From: a virus
IMG/VR virus record: IMGVR_UViG_3300025642_000016
Coordinates: 1-32,933 of that record
Length of the DNA stretch: 32,933 nt
Reading direction: 5' to 3' (one strand)
Below are positions 19,329-27,801 of the stretch, piece by piece. The translations under genes and the position numbers were made by a program. Each line of letters starts with the position of its first letter. The first letter of the stretch is position 1. The notes beneath the pieces were generated by a model that was given only the letters and a program-made list of their open reading frames with translations, was not told where the DNA came from and searched no databases.

Positions 19329-21050
19329 ATGGAAGACCAAGGGGAAGCCAAAATTTATACTCTGTGGCTTGGCCACGAAAAGCTCGAATTTACTTACGAG
19401 CAAATTGCGGCTGACAAAGACTTGGAAAACGAATTGAAGATTTTGGAGAAGAAAAAGCTGGAATGCGAGATTGCTTGGTTTCACCCACACGGTTCTAAAA
19501 AACGCGCTTACGATTGTGGTTTTGATGTGGTGTCCACAGCCGATTGGATAAACGATCGGGAACATGATTTGTATTTGAACCAATCTCCCAATCAGGTAGG
19601 AAAGACATGCCATGCTGCTATCAAGGCAGCTGTTATGTCTATTCCATGCAATCCTGACTGGCGCATGTTTAAGAATGGTATTCAATATTTTGACTGGCAA
19701 GGAGCCAAAACTATTGTGGCGATGGGATACGACAAGGGTCAACTACGTGATGATTTGTGGCCGGAACTGCAAAAATGGATACCAGCCAGTGAACTTGGAG
19801 ATTACAGAAGCATTACGTTGGGTGGCACACGCGAGCCGTCTTGGGATCGTGGGGCGCGGGTTACGCTAAAATGTGGCAGTAAAATTATACTGATTACGTA
19901 TGATCAGTCACCGGCGGTCTGTTGTGGAATCAAGGCCGATATTGTTTTGGCTAACGAACAAATACCACTACCGTTCTTTATGGAACTTTCGCAACGAGGG
20001 AGAACACGCGGTGGAGTAAAATTTATTATGTCTTACACGCCGCATCTTGTTCCTGGAAGACCGGATTCTGGCATGAATAGTTTTCTTATAAATTTATGGA
20101 CAGGGCAAGATACGTATGGGCGTTCTATTTTAAGAACAAGAATTTCTATGGATGATGTTCCTAACCATATTATTTCCAAGGAAGAAAAGAAAAAGGCTTT
20201 TATAGAACATGTAGATAATCCACGTAAGACTGGCAATCAGGCGGCAATCAGAGAAGGGCAGGCACGTTATTATGGTATAGCGCAACAGGTGAGTGGGCTG
20301 TATTATGATTCTATTGAAAAAGATATTCACTTCGTGCCGTGGACTTACGAAGATATAAAGGGAAAGGGATGGACACACTACCGAACAGGGGATCATGGCT
20401 TTACTAATCCAACCGCGTTTGGAATGTGGGCGGTGAGTCCAAGCGGGGATATTTTTTTATATGATGAATACTATGTTGCTAACAAGGAAATAGACGAACA
20501 TGTTGCAAATATTATAAGACAATGCGGCAACGAGCGCAAGTTGGTGAAGAAAATTCAAGAAGGCAATGTATGGTATGATGTATATGAGGAAGTGTTTATA
20601 CGCCAGGCATACGCAAGGTCATGGTTGGATTGGCATTGCTTTCAGAATACGGGCGGAGTCGGAAGATCAATAAATTTCTTTTACCAAATAGCAGGGATCA
20701 ACGTCTGTGAGTCAACGAAGTTAGGTCAAGAACATCGTGCCCAAAACATGAGAGCATTGCTTAAAATAGACCCTAACAGAAAACACATGGTGACTGAAAA
20801 ACTTGGTGCGCCGCGAATGTATTTTTCAAGGAAGTGTGTCAAACTCGCGTGGGAACTTGAACATTGTATTGTAGATACACGGGCTTTTGGTAACGCCAAT
20901 CACAATCTTAAGGAAGTAAAAAAAAATGTTAACGACCACATGGTAGATGTTTGCGAGTATATGGCGAGTAGCGAAGCAAGGTATTTGGGTGACTACGCGA
21001 ACCGGCAACCGAAAGAGTTAAAAAACATAAGTAACCACGGAGGGTATTAA
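19329..21050 (+). CDS. terL: Terminase large subunit
   Basis: 573 residues. An N-terminal ATPase has Walker A-like S86-P-N-Q-V-G-K-T93 and Walker B ADIVLANE with the catalytic glutamate at 210, followed by motif III MSYTPH. A C-terminal RNase-H-like nuclease has the first acidic residue in YRTGD355HGFTNPTAFG, a DIFLYDEYY strand, and a last aspartate pair in NVNDHMVDVCEYM. It translocates DNA into the procapsid and cuts it. The ATG is preceded by a weak AAGG. Followed after one base by the next gene. Confidence 0.9.
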   Translation: MEDQGEAKIYTLWLGHEKLEFTYEQIAADKDLENELKILEKKKLECEIAWFHPHGSKKRAYDCGFDVVSTADWINDREHDLYLNQSPNQVGKTCHAAIKAAVMSIPCNPDWRMFKNGIQYFDWQGAKTIVAMGYDKGQLRDDLWPELQKWIPASELGDYRSITLGGTREPSWDRGARVTLKCGSKIILITYDQSPAVCCGIKADIVLANEQIPLPFFMELSQRGRTRGGVKFIMSYTPHLVPGRPDSGMNSFLINLWTGQDTYGRSILRTRISMDDVPNHIISKEEKKKAFIEHVDNPRKTGNQAAIREGQARYYGIAQQVSGLYYDSIEKDIHFVPWTYEDIKGKGWTHYRTGDHGFTNPTAFGMWAVSPSGDIFLYDEYYVANKEIDEHVANIIRQCGNERKLVKKIQEGNVWYDVYEEVFIRQAYARSWLDWHCFQNTGGVGRSINFFYQIAGINVCESTKLGQEHRAQNMRALLKIDPNRKHMVTEKLGAPRMYFSRKCVKLAWELEHCIVDTRAFGNANHNLKEVKKNVNDHMVDVCEYMASSEARYLGDYANRQPKELKNISNHGGY

Positions 21051-21051
21051 C

Positions 21052-21531
21052 ATGAAGGCTAAAAACGATGTTGCTAAGTTAGAAATGAGTGATATTTTGT
21101 GTGGTGAGTATGAAAATCCGAAAAGATTTTCTGATAAATTTTTAGATAAATATAGTTCCGAGGAGGATTGCGGGTTTAGTATTGTACATACTAAAAAACT
21201 TATGGATTATTTTAATGACTCTAATCCAGTTACGTATGTTTTAGGTAGTTCTCAATGTTCTCCTACAGGAGAAAAATATGTAAAAATACATATTGAGGGT
21301 GATAGTGCAAGAGAGGTAGAAGGGGTGTTGTTGTGTCTTTTGAAGGAATATAGAAAGAGGTCAATAAAGAATGGTAAAAAATATTTGTATTGGAGACTAT
21401 GGCCTTATATAAGTAGTATTAGTGATGACAAATGGCTTGGACGGGTAAGATTGTTGTATAGCAAAAAAGATGCACGCAAGATTGTTGGGGATTTATTTCG
21501 CAAAAAATGCAAAGCAAAGGAGTCTAAATGA
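21052..21531 (+). CDS. Hypothetical protein in the packaging operon, 159 aa
   Basis: Start after GGAGGGTATTAAC. AT-rich gene, unlike most neighbours. Alpha/beta protein with strands (VTYVLGSSQCS, YVKIHIEGD) and a helix (AREVEGVLLCLLKEYRKRS), ending in a basic tail (KIVGDLFRKKCKAKESK). No family recognised. Lower GC, as in the nearby homing nuclease genes, suggests separate acquisition. Overlaps the next gene by ATGA. Confidence 0.65.
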   Translation: MKAKNDVAKLEMSDILCGEYENPKRFSDKFLDKYSSEEDCGFSIVHTKKLMDYFNDSNPVTYVLGSSQCSPTGEKYVKIHIEGDSAREVEGVLLCLLKEYRKRSIKNGKKYLYWRLWPYISSISDDKWLGRVRLLYSKKDARKIVGDLFRKKCKAKESK

Positions 21532-21773
21532 AAATCGAACTCAGCGATCTCAAGACCATCGCCATGATTATCAACGAACCCGGCATGAAGCTCTACGAGC
21601 AGATGATTCACGATAAGATCAAGATGAAAAATGATATGACGCGGGTTACGGGAAACGCGCATGAGGACGGCGTTTTGAAGGGTGAAGTAATCGGCCACAC
21701 CCACGACATTCAAATGATTCGGGATATACGCAAGCAGTTGGCAGAATTATCAAAGGAGGATGACAATGGATGA
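21528..21773 (+). CDS. Hypothetical protein, 81 aa
   Basis: Start after AAGGAG, ATGA overlap upstream. A helical protein (KIELSDLKTIAMIINEPG; EQMIHDKIKMKNDM; MIRDIRKQLAELSKED) with histidine-containing middle (GEVIGHTHDIQ). The end encodes AGGAGG, the ribosome site of the GroES-like gene. May be a small packaging or capsid accessory protein. Not recognised. Confidence 0.6.
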   Translation: MKIELSDLKTIAMIINEPGMKLYEQMIHDKIKMKNDMTRVTGNAHEDGVLKGEVIGHTHDIQMIRDIRKQLAELSKEDDNG

Positions 21774-22299
21774 GTCAAAATTCCGACCACTCCGCGCTCT
21801 TATTCTTGTTCGGCGCGACACGCCCACCACCGAGAAGGGTGGTATCATCATACCAGAAAACGTCCAAACCTACGGATGGCGAGCGACAGTCATACGCGGC
21901 GGGCCGGATGCCAGCGAATATAAGAAAGGCGATAACATCCTGTTCCAGAAGGAATTTACGGTGCTCCCATTCAAAGATCGGACTCTGGCTCTGACGGAGG
22001 CCAAACATATACTGGCAAGACTGGTGGTGGAGAAGGACATAGAGACGATTAGACCGTGCAATCGGTTTGTCATGGTCGAACCAGACTCTGCAATACGCAA
22101 GGAAGGTGCAATAGAGTTGAGCGATAAGACCAATAAACCCGTCAAAACAGGTGCGATATTCCGGCGGGGGAATGATTGCACCGATATGAAATGCGGGTCA
22201 AAAGTGTGGTTTGAGGCTGGTTTTGGCGTGGATTGTATGGAAAACGATGTTCATTATAAATTGATTGACGAAGACAATATAATGGCAGTTGAAAAATAA
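21766..22299 (+). CDS. Double GroES-domain co-chaperonin-like protein
   Basis: 177 residues from ATG 21766 (AGGAGG at six bases; the ATG at 21760 abuts that site). Two GroES/Cpn10-like barrels lie in tandem. Domain 1, about 5-86, has FRPLRALILVRRD, the GroES-typical TEKGGIIIPE, then GWRATVIRGGP, Y-K-K-G-D-N-I-L-F and HILARL. Domain 2, about 94-177, has IRPCNRFVMVEP, RKEGAIEL, KTGAIFRRGND, C-G-S-K-V-W-F and the ending YKLIDEDNIMAVEK. GroES caps GroEL; phage co-chaperonins such as T4 gp31 assist capsid folding. A fused pair would be a GroES dimer in one chain. The role in capsid folding is inferred. Confidence 0.75.
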   Translation: MDESKFRPLRALILVRRDTPTTEKGGIIIPENVQTYGWRATVIRGGPDASEYKKGDNILFQKEFTVLPFKDRTLALTEAKHILARLVVEKDIETIRPCNRFVMVEPDSAIRKEGAIELSDKTNKPVKTGAIFRRGNDCTDMKCGSKVWFEAGFGVDCMENDVHYKLIDEDNIMAVEK

Positions 22300-22321
22300 A
22301 GCTTGACAAAGGGTTCAATTT

Positions 22322-22495
22322 ATGCTTCAATCTGCGCCAGTTAAGAGCAAATCTTGTTCCGACGAGGAAATATCGCAAAAACTCAAGGAATTACGCGAAA
22401 AGAAGTCTTGGTTTCAAGTAACTATACGTGGCGCAAAGGGTATTATCAAGGAGCTTGTAGTATCTGAGACAAAAGTATTTGACGATCACCAGTAA
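22322..22495 (+). CDS. Hypothetical protein, 57 aa
   Basis: Frame read from the gap; ATG 22322 has AAAGGG at eight bases. The product begins MLQSAPVKSKSCSDEEISQ, continues with a helix KLKELREKK and ends with strands FQVTIRGAKGIIKELVVSE. Alpha/beta, possibly nucleic-acid binding. It closes the first part of the late operon, ahead of the terminator. Confidence 0.6.
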   Translation: MLQSAPVKSKSCSDEEISQKLKELREKKSWFQVTIRGAKGIIKELVVSETKVFDDHQ

Positions 22496-22522
22496 CTAAC
22501 TTTCTATCAAGAAGTAGTACGG

Positions 22523-22557
22523 GGTCATTAGCCTTAACCGGCTGGTGACCTTTTTTT
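22523..22557 (+). terminator. Intrinsic terminator before the portal gene
   Basis: GGTCATTAGCC (22523-22533), loop TTAACC, GGCTGGTGACC (22540-22550): 11 pairs including two G-U, followed at once by seven T (22551-22557). This is the best intrinsic terminator in the window. It sits inside the late gene string, 12 bases before the portal ATG. Confidence 0.85.
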
Positions 22558-22569
22558 GTTGAGTAAAAC

Positions 22570-24735
22570 ATGGAACCAACCGAACAATTTTTAGAACGGC
22601 AAGAACCACCTGCCGACACCGTTATTAGTTCTGCGCCTGACGAGGGTGAGGCATCCATTCTTGACCTGTTTCCCAATTTTGCTGAGTCGGACGACATCAC
22701 AGAAAAGACTAAGATACGGGTGCGGAGTCTGTTTTCAAGCTGTAGCGACCGTTCGGACTTGGAAACAATATGGAATAAAAACGATGAAATGTATCGCGTC
22801 AAGCCCGATGCTTCCAAAGATGACGTTCATCGCGCCAACGAATCTACAGGGGTATTCCACATTGGCGTGAACCAGCTTGTCAGTATGGCCTATAAGACAT
22901 TTACGGAAAATCCCGACAACTACAAGTATGGGTTTCGGGGAATCATTGATGATGAGTCGGCCAATACCATCCGTGCGCGGAATGCCGAGATAATGACACT
23001 TCTGTTCCGCAAGGCGCAAGTTGCCACTAATTACAAGAGAAACCTGAAACGGGCGTTGCTTGACTGCTACAAGAATGGCACGTGCTTTGTGGCGATCCCG
23101 TGGGAAAAACAGGTTGTGGATTTGATCTATCGGGATAAGTCAACAGGAGGTCGCAAATCAAAATTATTCATAAAAAATAACCTACCCGGATTTGAGTTCA
23201 TCCCGATAGACCAGCTTTGGTTAGATGAAAACATTGACGAGATGGAGTCGCAACCGGCTATCTATATTAAGAATCCGATTACTTGGAGCAAGTTGTTAGG
23301 TGACAGTAAGAAGAACAATGTTAAACTATTTGAAAAGGACGGTCAAGAAGGACTGCGTGATAAGTTCAGCAAGTATCTGGAGCATGTGTCGTCCTCGCAG
23401 TTTTCAATACCCAAGGCTGACCGGATGGATAATGCCGACAGGACGCTTGAAGATCGTACAGGCGAGCGGTATAAACATTGGTTTGTGTGGATAAACCTGC
23501 CAGTCAACAAGGATAGTAAAAAGTGGGACAAGGATGGCGCAGAGATTAGATGCCGTGTTCGGATTTTGGGCGATCCCGAAAGTTGTGAGATAATCGAGAT
23601 ACGTGAAAACATATTCCCTGGTGGCATTCCGGTGCTGGCGGCACACCAGACGGAAGACGATATTGGTATGTATCCGATAAGTTTGGGCGAGAAGATAGAA
23701 ACGTATTACGACCAGATTTGCACGGCGATTGACCAGTTGATTGATAATCGGTCGAAGAATGTTCGACGCCCGATTGTGTATGATCCGATGCGAGTGGATG
23801 TTGATAAGTATGATTTTGGGCATGCCAATGCTGTTCCGTGTTCCGGTGATGTGCGGTCTGGGTTATTTGAGATGCAGATAGCCGATATGACGGCAACGAT
23901 TATGCCGACAATCGCATATTGCGAACAGAAGGTGCGCGAGATATTGAACACTACGGATGCCGTTATGGGCATGGCGATGGGTGGGCGAACAAGTGCGAGC
24001 GAGTATGTGAGCGCGAAGGCGGCGGCTACCACGCCGATATTCAGCGATATGTCGAGCATAGAGGATGCTCTGATTGGTGAATACATGCGCCGGTTTTCAC
24101 AGTATGTGCATACGTTTATGACGCACGAGGATTTAGTTGATCAGTTGGGGCCGGTAGGCGCGGAGTTCCAGTTTGAATTGGCTGACATCTACGCCATCGA
24201 GATGCGGGGAGTATCTGAGGCGATGGATAAGGCTACTAAGGTTCAAAACCTGTTACAGCTTTTTGGCATGAGCATGGACCCGGCAGCCAAGGGCAAGATT
24301 ATGTTGAGGATTGCCGGAGCGATGGGCGTGGAGAATCCTGCCGAGTTTGTTGTGATTCCGGCCAAGGATCAAGCCATCAAAGCCGCCTTGTGGGAAAACA
24401 ACGAGATGCTGGTTTTTTCGCAATGGGATGAACCGGAGCAGGGTGAGATGCACGACATCCATTTAGGTATTCATCAACAGGCATTATGGCAGGCACAACG
24501 CGACAAGAACCAGAATGTGCCGATGATGGTGCAACATATTTCAACGCATCAACAGCTTAAACGAAGTGAACAGGCAACTGGGGCGATTAGTTCAATCACG
24601 ACAAACGGGCAGTCGTCGAACGTCGCTCCGTTGCCTGGAGATGTTAGCGGCCAACAAATTTCAGGTTCGTTAGGAAACGCACAAGGGGGATCGCCCGTAT
24701 CCTCTCAACCAGAGGCTCCGCCCGAAGCACTCTAA
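22570..24735 (+). CDS. Portal protein (podovirus/P22-like size)
   Basis: 721 residues, close to P22 gp1 (725). The ring-forming portal is the DNA conduit at one capsid vertex and the TerL docking site. Visible hallmarks are an N-terminal acidic region, a conserved-looking mid segment (FIPIDQLWLDENIDEM), FPGGIPVLAAH, ISLGEKIETYYDQICTAID, and ILNTTDAVMGMAMGGRTSASE, the helix and loop typical of portals in this group (T-G-x-R-T-A-S-E in relatives). The C-terminus is glutamine/glycine-rich (ISGSLGNAQGGSPV). The ribosome site is weak (GAG at seven bases) and the terminator lies just upstream, so expression needs read-through or another promoter. Confidence 0.85.
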   Translation: MEPTEQFLERQEPPADTVISSAPDEGEASILDLFPNFAESDDITEKTKIRVRSLFSSCSDRSDLETIWNKNDEMYRVKPDASKDDVHRANESTGVFHIGVNQLVSMAYKTFTENPDNYKYGFRGIIDDESANTIRARNAEIMTLLFRKAQVATNYKRNLKRALLDCYKNGTCFVAIPWEKQVVDLIYRDKSTGGRKSKLFIKNNLPGFEFIPIDQLWLDENIDEMESQPAIYIKNPITWSKLLGDSKKNNVKLFEKDGQEGLRDKFSKYLEHVSSSQFSIPKADRMDNADRTLEDRTGERYKHWFVWINLPVNKDSKKWDKDGAEIRCRVRILGDPESCEIIEIRENIFPGGIPVLAAHQTEDDIGMYPISLGEKIETYYDQICTAIDQLIDNRSKNVRRPIVYDPMRVDVDKYDFGHANAVPCSGDVRSGLFEMQIADMTATIMPTIAYCEQKVREILNTTDAVMGMAMGGRTSASEYVSAKAAATTPIFSDMSSIEDALIGEYMRRFSQYVHTFMTHEDLVDQLGPVGAEFQFELADIYAIEMRGVSEAMDKATKVQNLLQLFGMSMDPAAKGKIMLRIAGAMGVENPAEFVVIPAKDQAIKAALWENNEMLVFSQWDEPEQGEMHDIHLGIHQQALWQAQRDKNQNVPMMVQHISTHQQLKRSEQATGAISSITTNGQSSNVAPLPGDVSGQQISGSLGNAQGGSPVSSQPEAPPEAL

Positions 24736-24748
24736 CAGGAGACAGTAA

Positions 24749-25576
24749 ATGACAGTAGAAAAATTGGATGGACTTTTGCCCGAAGTTCAACCGCCCGAAG
24801 TGCAGAAACCGCCGCAAATTACAGAACCTACGTTGCCTGACGTAACGGAACCTGTTGATGAAGCGGCGAAACTCAAGGAACAAACCGAACGTGAAAAATC
24901 AGAAATGGCGGAACAACTCAAAGCCGCTAAGGAAGAAAAAGAGACGTTGGAGAAGCGCCTGCGCGATAATCAAGAGTATATTAGCCGGACGCGCAAAGAC
25001 GAAACTCCTGAAGTGGTTAAACCAGCGAGGACGTTTGAAGACTATCTTAGCGATATTGACAAAATCGTAGATAGTGATTTTGAAAACGATCCCAAGGTAG
25101 GTCTGAAGAAAGTAGCGCGAAAGTTAGCATCTGACATTGCCTATGACCGTGACTTAATGCAACAAGGTTATGAGAAACGGTTGGCAGAATCAGAGGAGCG
25201 TGCATTTAAGAAAGTCATGTCTCTTAATCCCGAAGTTGGGAAAGCGATGCACGAGGTTGAGAAACTCGATGAGGAACGGCCAGACCTGAAGAATTTGACA
25301 TTTGAACAGAAGCTCGAATTTGTGAATATGAAAGGGCAAGGAACCGTTAAACGCGAAACCAATAACCGCAATATAGTTGACCGCGAACGTGAGTTGGGTG
25401 GCGATGTCAGCGGAAGTCGGCAGGCGTCGAAAGGCGGACAGATGCCAGGATGGGTAAATGATCCGACTGTTTTGAAGGAGGCACAGGGACACTTTGATTC
25501 CAAGCAAGAGATGGCTGATTGGGCTAACCCAGAAAAAGCCAAAGCAATGCATCTGCGTAAAATTAAAACAGCTTAA
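24749..25576 (+). CDS. Scaffolding protein (candidate)
   Basis: 275 residues; start after AGGAGACAGTAA. Proline-rich N-terminus (LLPEVQPPEVQKPPQ), then a long coiled coil (LKEQTEREKSEMAEQLKAA to about 85), helical middle and a basic helical end (KAMHLRKIKTA). High charge, few aromatic or cysteine residues, and a place between portal and capsid all fit scaffolds such as P22 gp8 (303). The basic C-terminal helix corresponds to the coat-binding end in known scaffolds. No sequence family recognised. Confidence 0.7.
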   Translation: MTVEKLDGLLPEVQPPEVQKPPQITEPTLPDVTEPVDEAAKLKEQTEREKSEMAEQLKAAKEEKETLEKRLRDNQEYISRTRKDETPEVVKPARTFEDYLSDIDKIVDSDFENDPKVGLKKVARKLASDIAYDRDLMQQGYEKRLAESEERAFKKVMSLNPEVGKAMHEVEKLDEERPDLKNLTFEQKLEFVNMKGQGTVKRETNNRNIVDRERELGGDVSGSRQASKGGQMPGWVNDPTVLKEAQGHFDSKQEMADWANPEKAKAMHLRKIKTA

Positions 25577-25594
25577 TACTAAAGGAAATTACCC

Positions 25595-26119
25595 ATGAAT
25601 GACAATGAAAAAACGACAGGAACGACAGTGGAACCGGAAGTCAAACAACGCGGCAACCCGAACTGGATAAAGAAGGCGAAGGAAGAAACTACGGCTCACC
25701 CGATAAAACGCGCCGAAGTTTTAAGCGAAATGAGAGCGATTACCGACCGTTGGGAAGTAAGAAATAAAGACCCCAAAATGCACTATGTCTGGGGTCACAA
25801 GGATTCGGACGAGGAAATGAACGAATTTGCCCAAAAAAGTTACGCGCCCGCCCGTGGCCGCGAGCAGATTATGGGAAATCCATTCGAAGCCAAAGTTGAC
25901 GACGAAGGGAAGACGAAGGAACGCGGTAACAGAATACTCATGTGTTGCCTGAAGACCGAGTATGATGCCCGCAATGTGAAACGTGCTAGCAAATATGTTG
26001 GTGCGAAGAAAGCCGCAGAGTCAGATGCCCGTAAGATGATGAGCGGTAAGAAGGGCGTGGTCGTTGAGGCTAACGCCAGTACTGAAACTCGGAGAGAAGG
26101 TCTTGCAGAAGAAACATAA
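25595..26119 (+). CDS. Hypothetical virion-block protein, 174 aa
   Basis: Start after AAAGGAAATTACCC. Highly charged and lysine-rich with an N-terminal disordered segment (NDNEKTTGTTVEPE), a core with M-H-Y-V-W-G-H-K-D-S and PARGREQIMGNPFE, then SKYVGAKKAAESDARKMM. Not recognised. Its place between scaffold and decoration genes suggests a capsid accessory role. A GIY-YIG gene follows three bases later. Confidence 0.6.
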   Translation: MNDNEKTTGTTVEPEVKQRGNPNWIKKAKEETTAHPIKRAEVLSEMRAITDRWEVRNKDPKMHYVWGHKDSDEEMNEFAQKSYAPARGREQIMGNPFEAKVDDEGKTKERGNRILMCCLKTEYDARNVKRASKYVGAKKAAESDARKMMSGKKGVVVEANASTETRREGLAEET

Positions 26120-26122
26120 AAT

Positions 26123-26662
26123 GTGAAAACAAAGATATATGTTCTATGCGAACCAAGCGGGAAAATACGGTATGTAGGTAAGACAAGCAAGTCTCTTTCC
26201 GCAAGATTTTCAGGACATATTAGAACTGCACGATTTGGGGAAAAGACACATAAGAGCAATTGGATAAGGTCTCTTTTGTCAAAAGGTTTTTTGCCTAATA
26301 TTCAATTCGTAGGAGAAGTGGATGGTAATGGTGCCACAGAGGAAATTGCTTGGATAAAATACTTCCGCGATGAAGGTGTTGTTCTTGTTAACGGAACTGA
26401 TGGTGGCGAGGGTTTTAAAGCGAAACGAGGTGCTTGTTCTTTAGAACATAGAAAAAAAATTGGCGATGCTCTTCGCGGAAAACATCATTCTTTAGAGGCT
26501 CGAAAACACATGGGTGAGGCTCAAAGAGGACGCGTTTTTTCTGCTGAACATTGCAGAAAAATTAGTAATGTCAAAAAAGGAACTATTTGTTCTTGGGAAA
26601 CTCGCCAAAAAATAAGTAAAATAATTAAAGAATGGTGGGAAAAAAGAAAACAAGGAGGGTAG
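26123..26662 (+). CDS. GIY-YIG homing endonuclease
   Basis: 179 residues with GTG start three bases after the previous stop. The nuclease signature is a variant of GIY-YIG: KIYVLCEPSGKIRYVGKT, then a conserved arginine R28 in SARFSGH, a helix with N46 in HKSNWIRSL, and the metal-binding glutamate in NGATEEIAWI. The C-terminus contains NUMOD3-like repeats (SLEHRKKIGDALRGKHHS, SLEARKHMGEAQRG, SAEHCRKISNVKKG) that bind DNA in homing nucleases. Lower GC than the genes on either side. A mobile selfish gene inside the capsid operon. Confidence 0.9.
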   Translation: MKTKIYVLCEPSGKIRYVGKTSKSLSARFSGHIRTARFGEKTHKSNWIRSLLSKGFLPNIQFVGEVDGNGATEEIAWIKYFRDEGVVLVNGTDGGEGFKAKRGACSLEHRKKIGDALRGKHHSLEARKHMGEAQRGRVFSAEHCRKISNVKKGTICSWETRQKISKIIKEWWEKRKQGG

Positions 26663-26665
26663 GTT

Positions 26666-27157
26666 ATGGCAACACGCGTAATGAAAACTATGGCGATTTA
26701 TCGCCAAGAGGGGAAAAACGGCACAACCATTGAGGATGCCGTCGGTGAAGATGTTGGCGAGACATGGAAAATGGGTGCGCCCCTTTCCCGCGAAACAGGA
26801 TCAACGGGGTCTATTGTAGAATGGCCCGGAACTACGAATGCCACGCTTCCGATAGGGGTTGCGGCAAAAGATGCGACAGGAGTTACTGGTGCCTCCGTTC
26901 CTCATTATGAAGCCAATGATTATACTCTGTTTGAAGCCTCTTTGATTAACGATACTACAGCCCATGTACTTGTGGTAGGCAATTTGGGTGTAGCATATTC
27001 ACTGATTAAATCAGGAACTAATTGGTATGTTGATATTGCCGATGTAGTCACAAAACTCGTCGAAGTTGTTGGGTTTATTGATCCCGTTGGTGATACAAAT
27101 CCCAGAGTCATTGTGCGATTCATCGGGGATCATCAGGCGAATGTATTGCAGGCGTAA
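26666..27157 (+). CDS. Decoration/capsid-cement-type protein, copy A
   Basis: 163 residues; start after AAGGAGGGTAGGTT. Paralogue of the gene at 27270-27764: shared segments include AIYRQEGK, KDATGVTGASVP, YEANDYTLF, HVLVVGNLGVAY and IDPVGDTNPRVIVRF. Beta-rich with no cysteine. The location just before the major capsid gene and the compact beta fold fit a head decoration or cementing protein (DUF2190-like in outline). The name is inferred. Confidence 0.6.
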   Translation: MATRVMKTMAIYRQEGKNGTTIEDAVGEDVGETWKMGAPLSRETGSTGSIVEWPGTTNATLPIGVAAKDATGVTGASVPHYEANDYTLFEASLINDTTAHVLVVGNLGVAYSLIKSGTNWYVDIADVVTKLVEVVGFIDPVGDTNPRVIVRFIGDHQANVLQA

Positions 27158-27269
27158 TTTGTTGAAACGCATTGCCCGGTGCGTGTTAATTGCCCATTGG
27201 TCATTCTATTTTAAGCCCATAAAAAGAATGATATGTGTTTGAAACTTAATTGAAATAAGGAGAAATGTT

Positions 27270-27764
27270 ATGGCGACAACTCGTGTAAAACGAACATTCG
27301 CTATTTACCGTCAGGAAGGTAAAGATGGGGCGATAGTCGATAAGACTGGTGCCGTTGGCGAAGCGGCGAGCCAAGACTACAAGATTGGTGCTCCGTTGGA
27401 ATATACTGCCGGAACTATCGAAGCTCTTGCAACTGGCGGCGCTGATACCGGGCAGGTTATTGGTATTGCTCTCAAGGATGCTACTGGAACCACAGGAGCC
27501 GCTGTTCCGTACTATGAGGCTAATGATTACAACCTGTTCGCTGGAACATTGATTGCAACCACGAGCGATCATGTATTGGCAGTAGCTAACCTTGGTGCAG
27601 TGTATGGGATACTTGATTCCGGCGATGACTGGTATGTTGACGTTGACAATACAAGCCAGAAGAAAGTGGTGATTGTTGGTTGTATTGATCCCATCGGCGA
27701 TACCAATGCCCGCGTGATATTCCGCTTCTTGGGCGGTATGCAGACCAGGGTGCTCCAGTCCTAA
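27270..27764 (+). CDS. Decoration/capsid-cement-type protein, copy B
   Basis: 164 residues; start after AAGGAGAAATGTT. Same architecture as copy A: AIYRQEGKDG, GAPLEYTAG, KDATGTTGAAVP, YEANDYNLF, WYVDVDNT, IDPIGDTNARVIFRF, ending VLQS. The 112-base gap before it holds no gene but a weak imperfect hairpin (TCATTC ... GAATGA at about 27200-27231). The copies diverge most in the middle (residues 25-65), as expected if one kept the contact surface and the other changed. Sits 37 bases before the major capsid gene. Confidence 0.6.
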   Translation: MATTRVKRTFAIYRQEGKDGAIVDKTGAVGEAASQDYKIGAPLEYTAGTIEALATGGADTGQVIGIALKDATGTTGAAVPYYEANDYNLFAGTLIATTSDHVLAVANLGAVYGILDSGDDWYVDVDNTSQKKVVIVGCIDPIGDTNARVIFRFLGGMQTRVLQS

Positions 27765-27801
27765 ATGACAGAAACAGGAAAACGTAAAAAGGAAATAAGT
27801 T

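Noticed and set aside
22303-22325. TTGACA just before the 57-residue gene
   Set aside because: No -10 box at the right distance; the ATG follows too soon. The AAAGGG ribosome site is the better reading.
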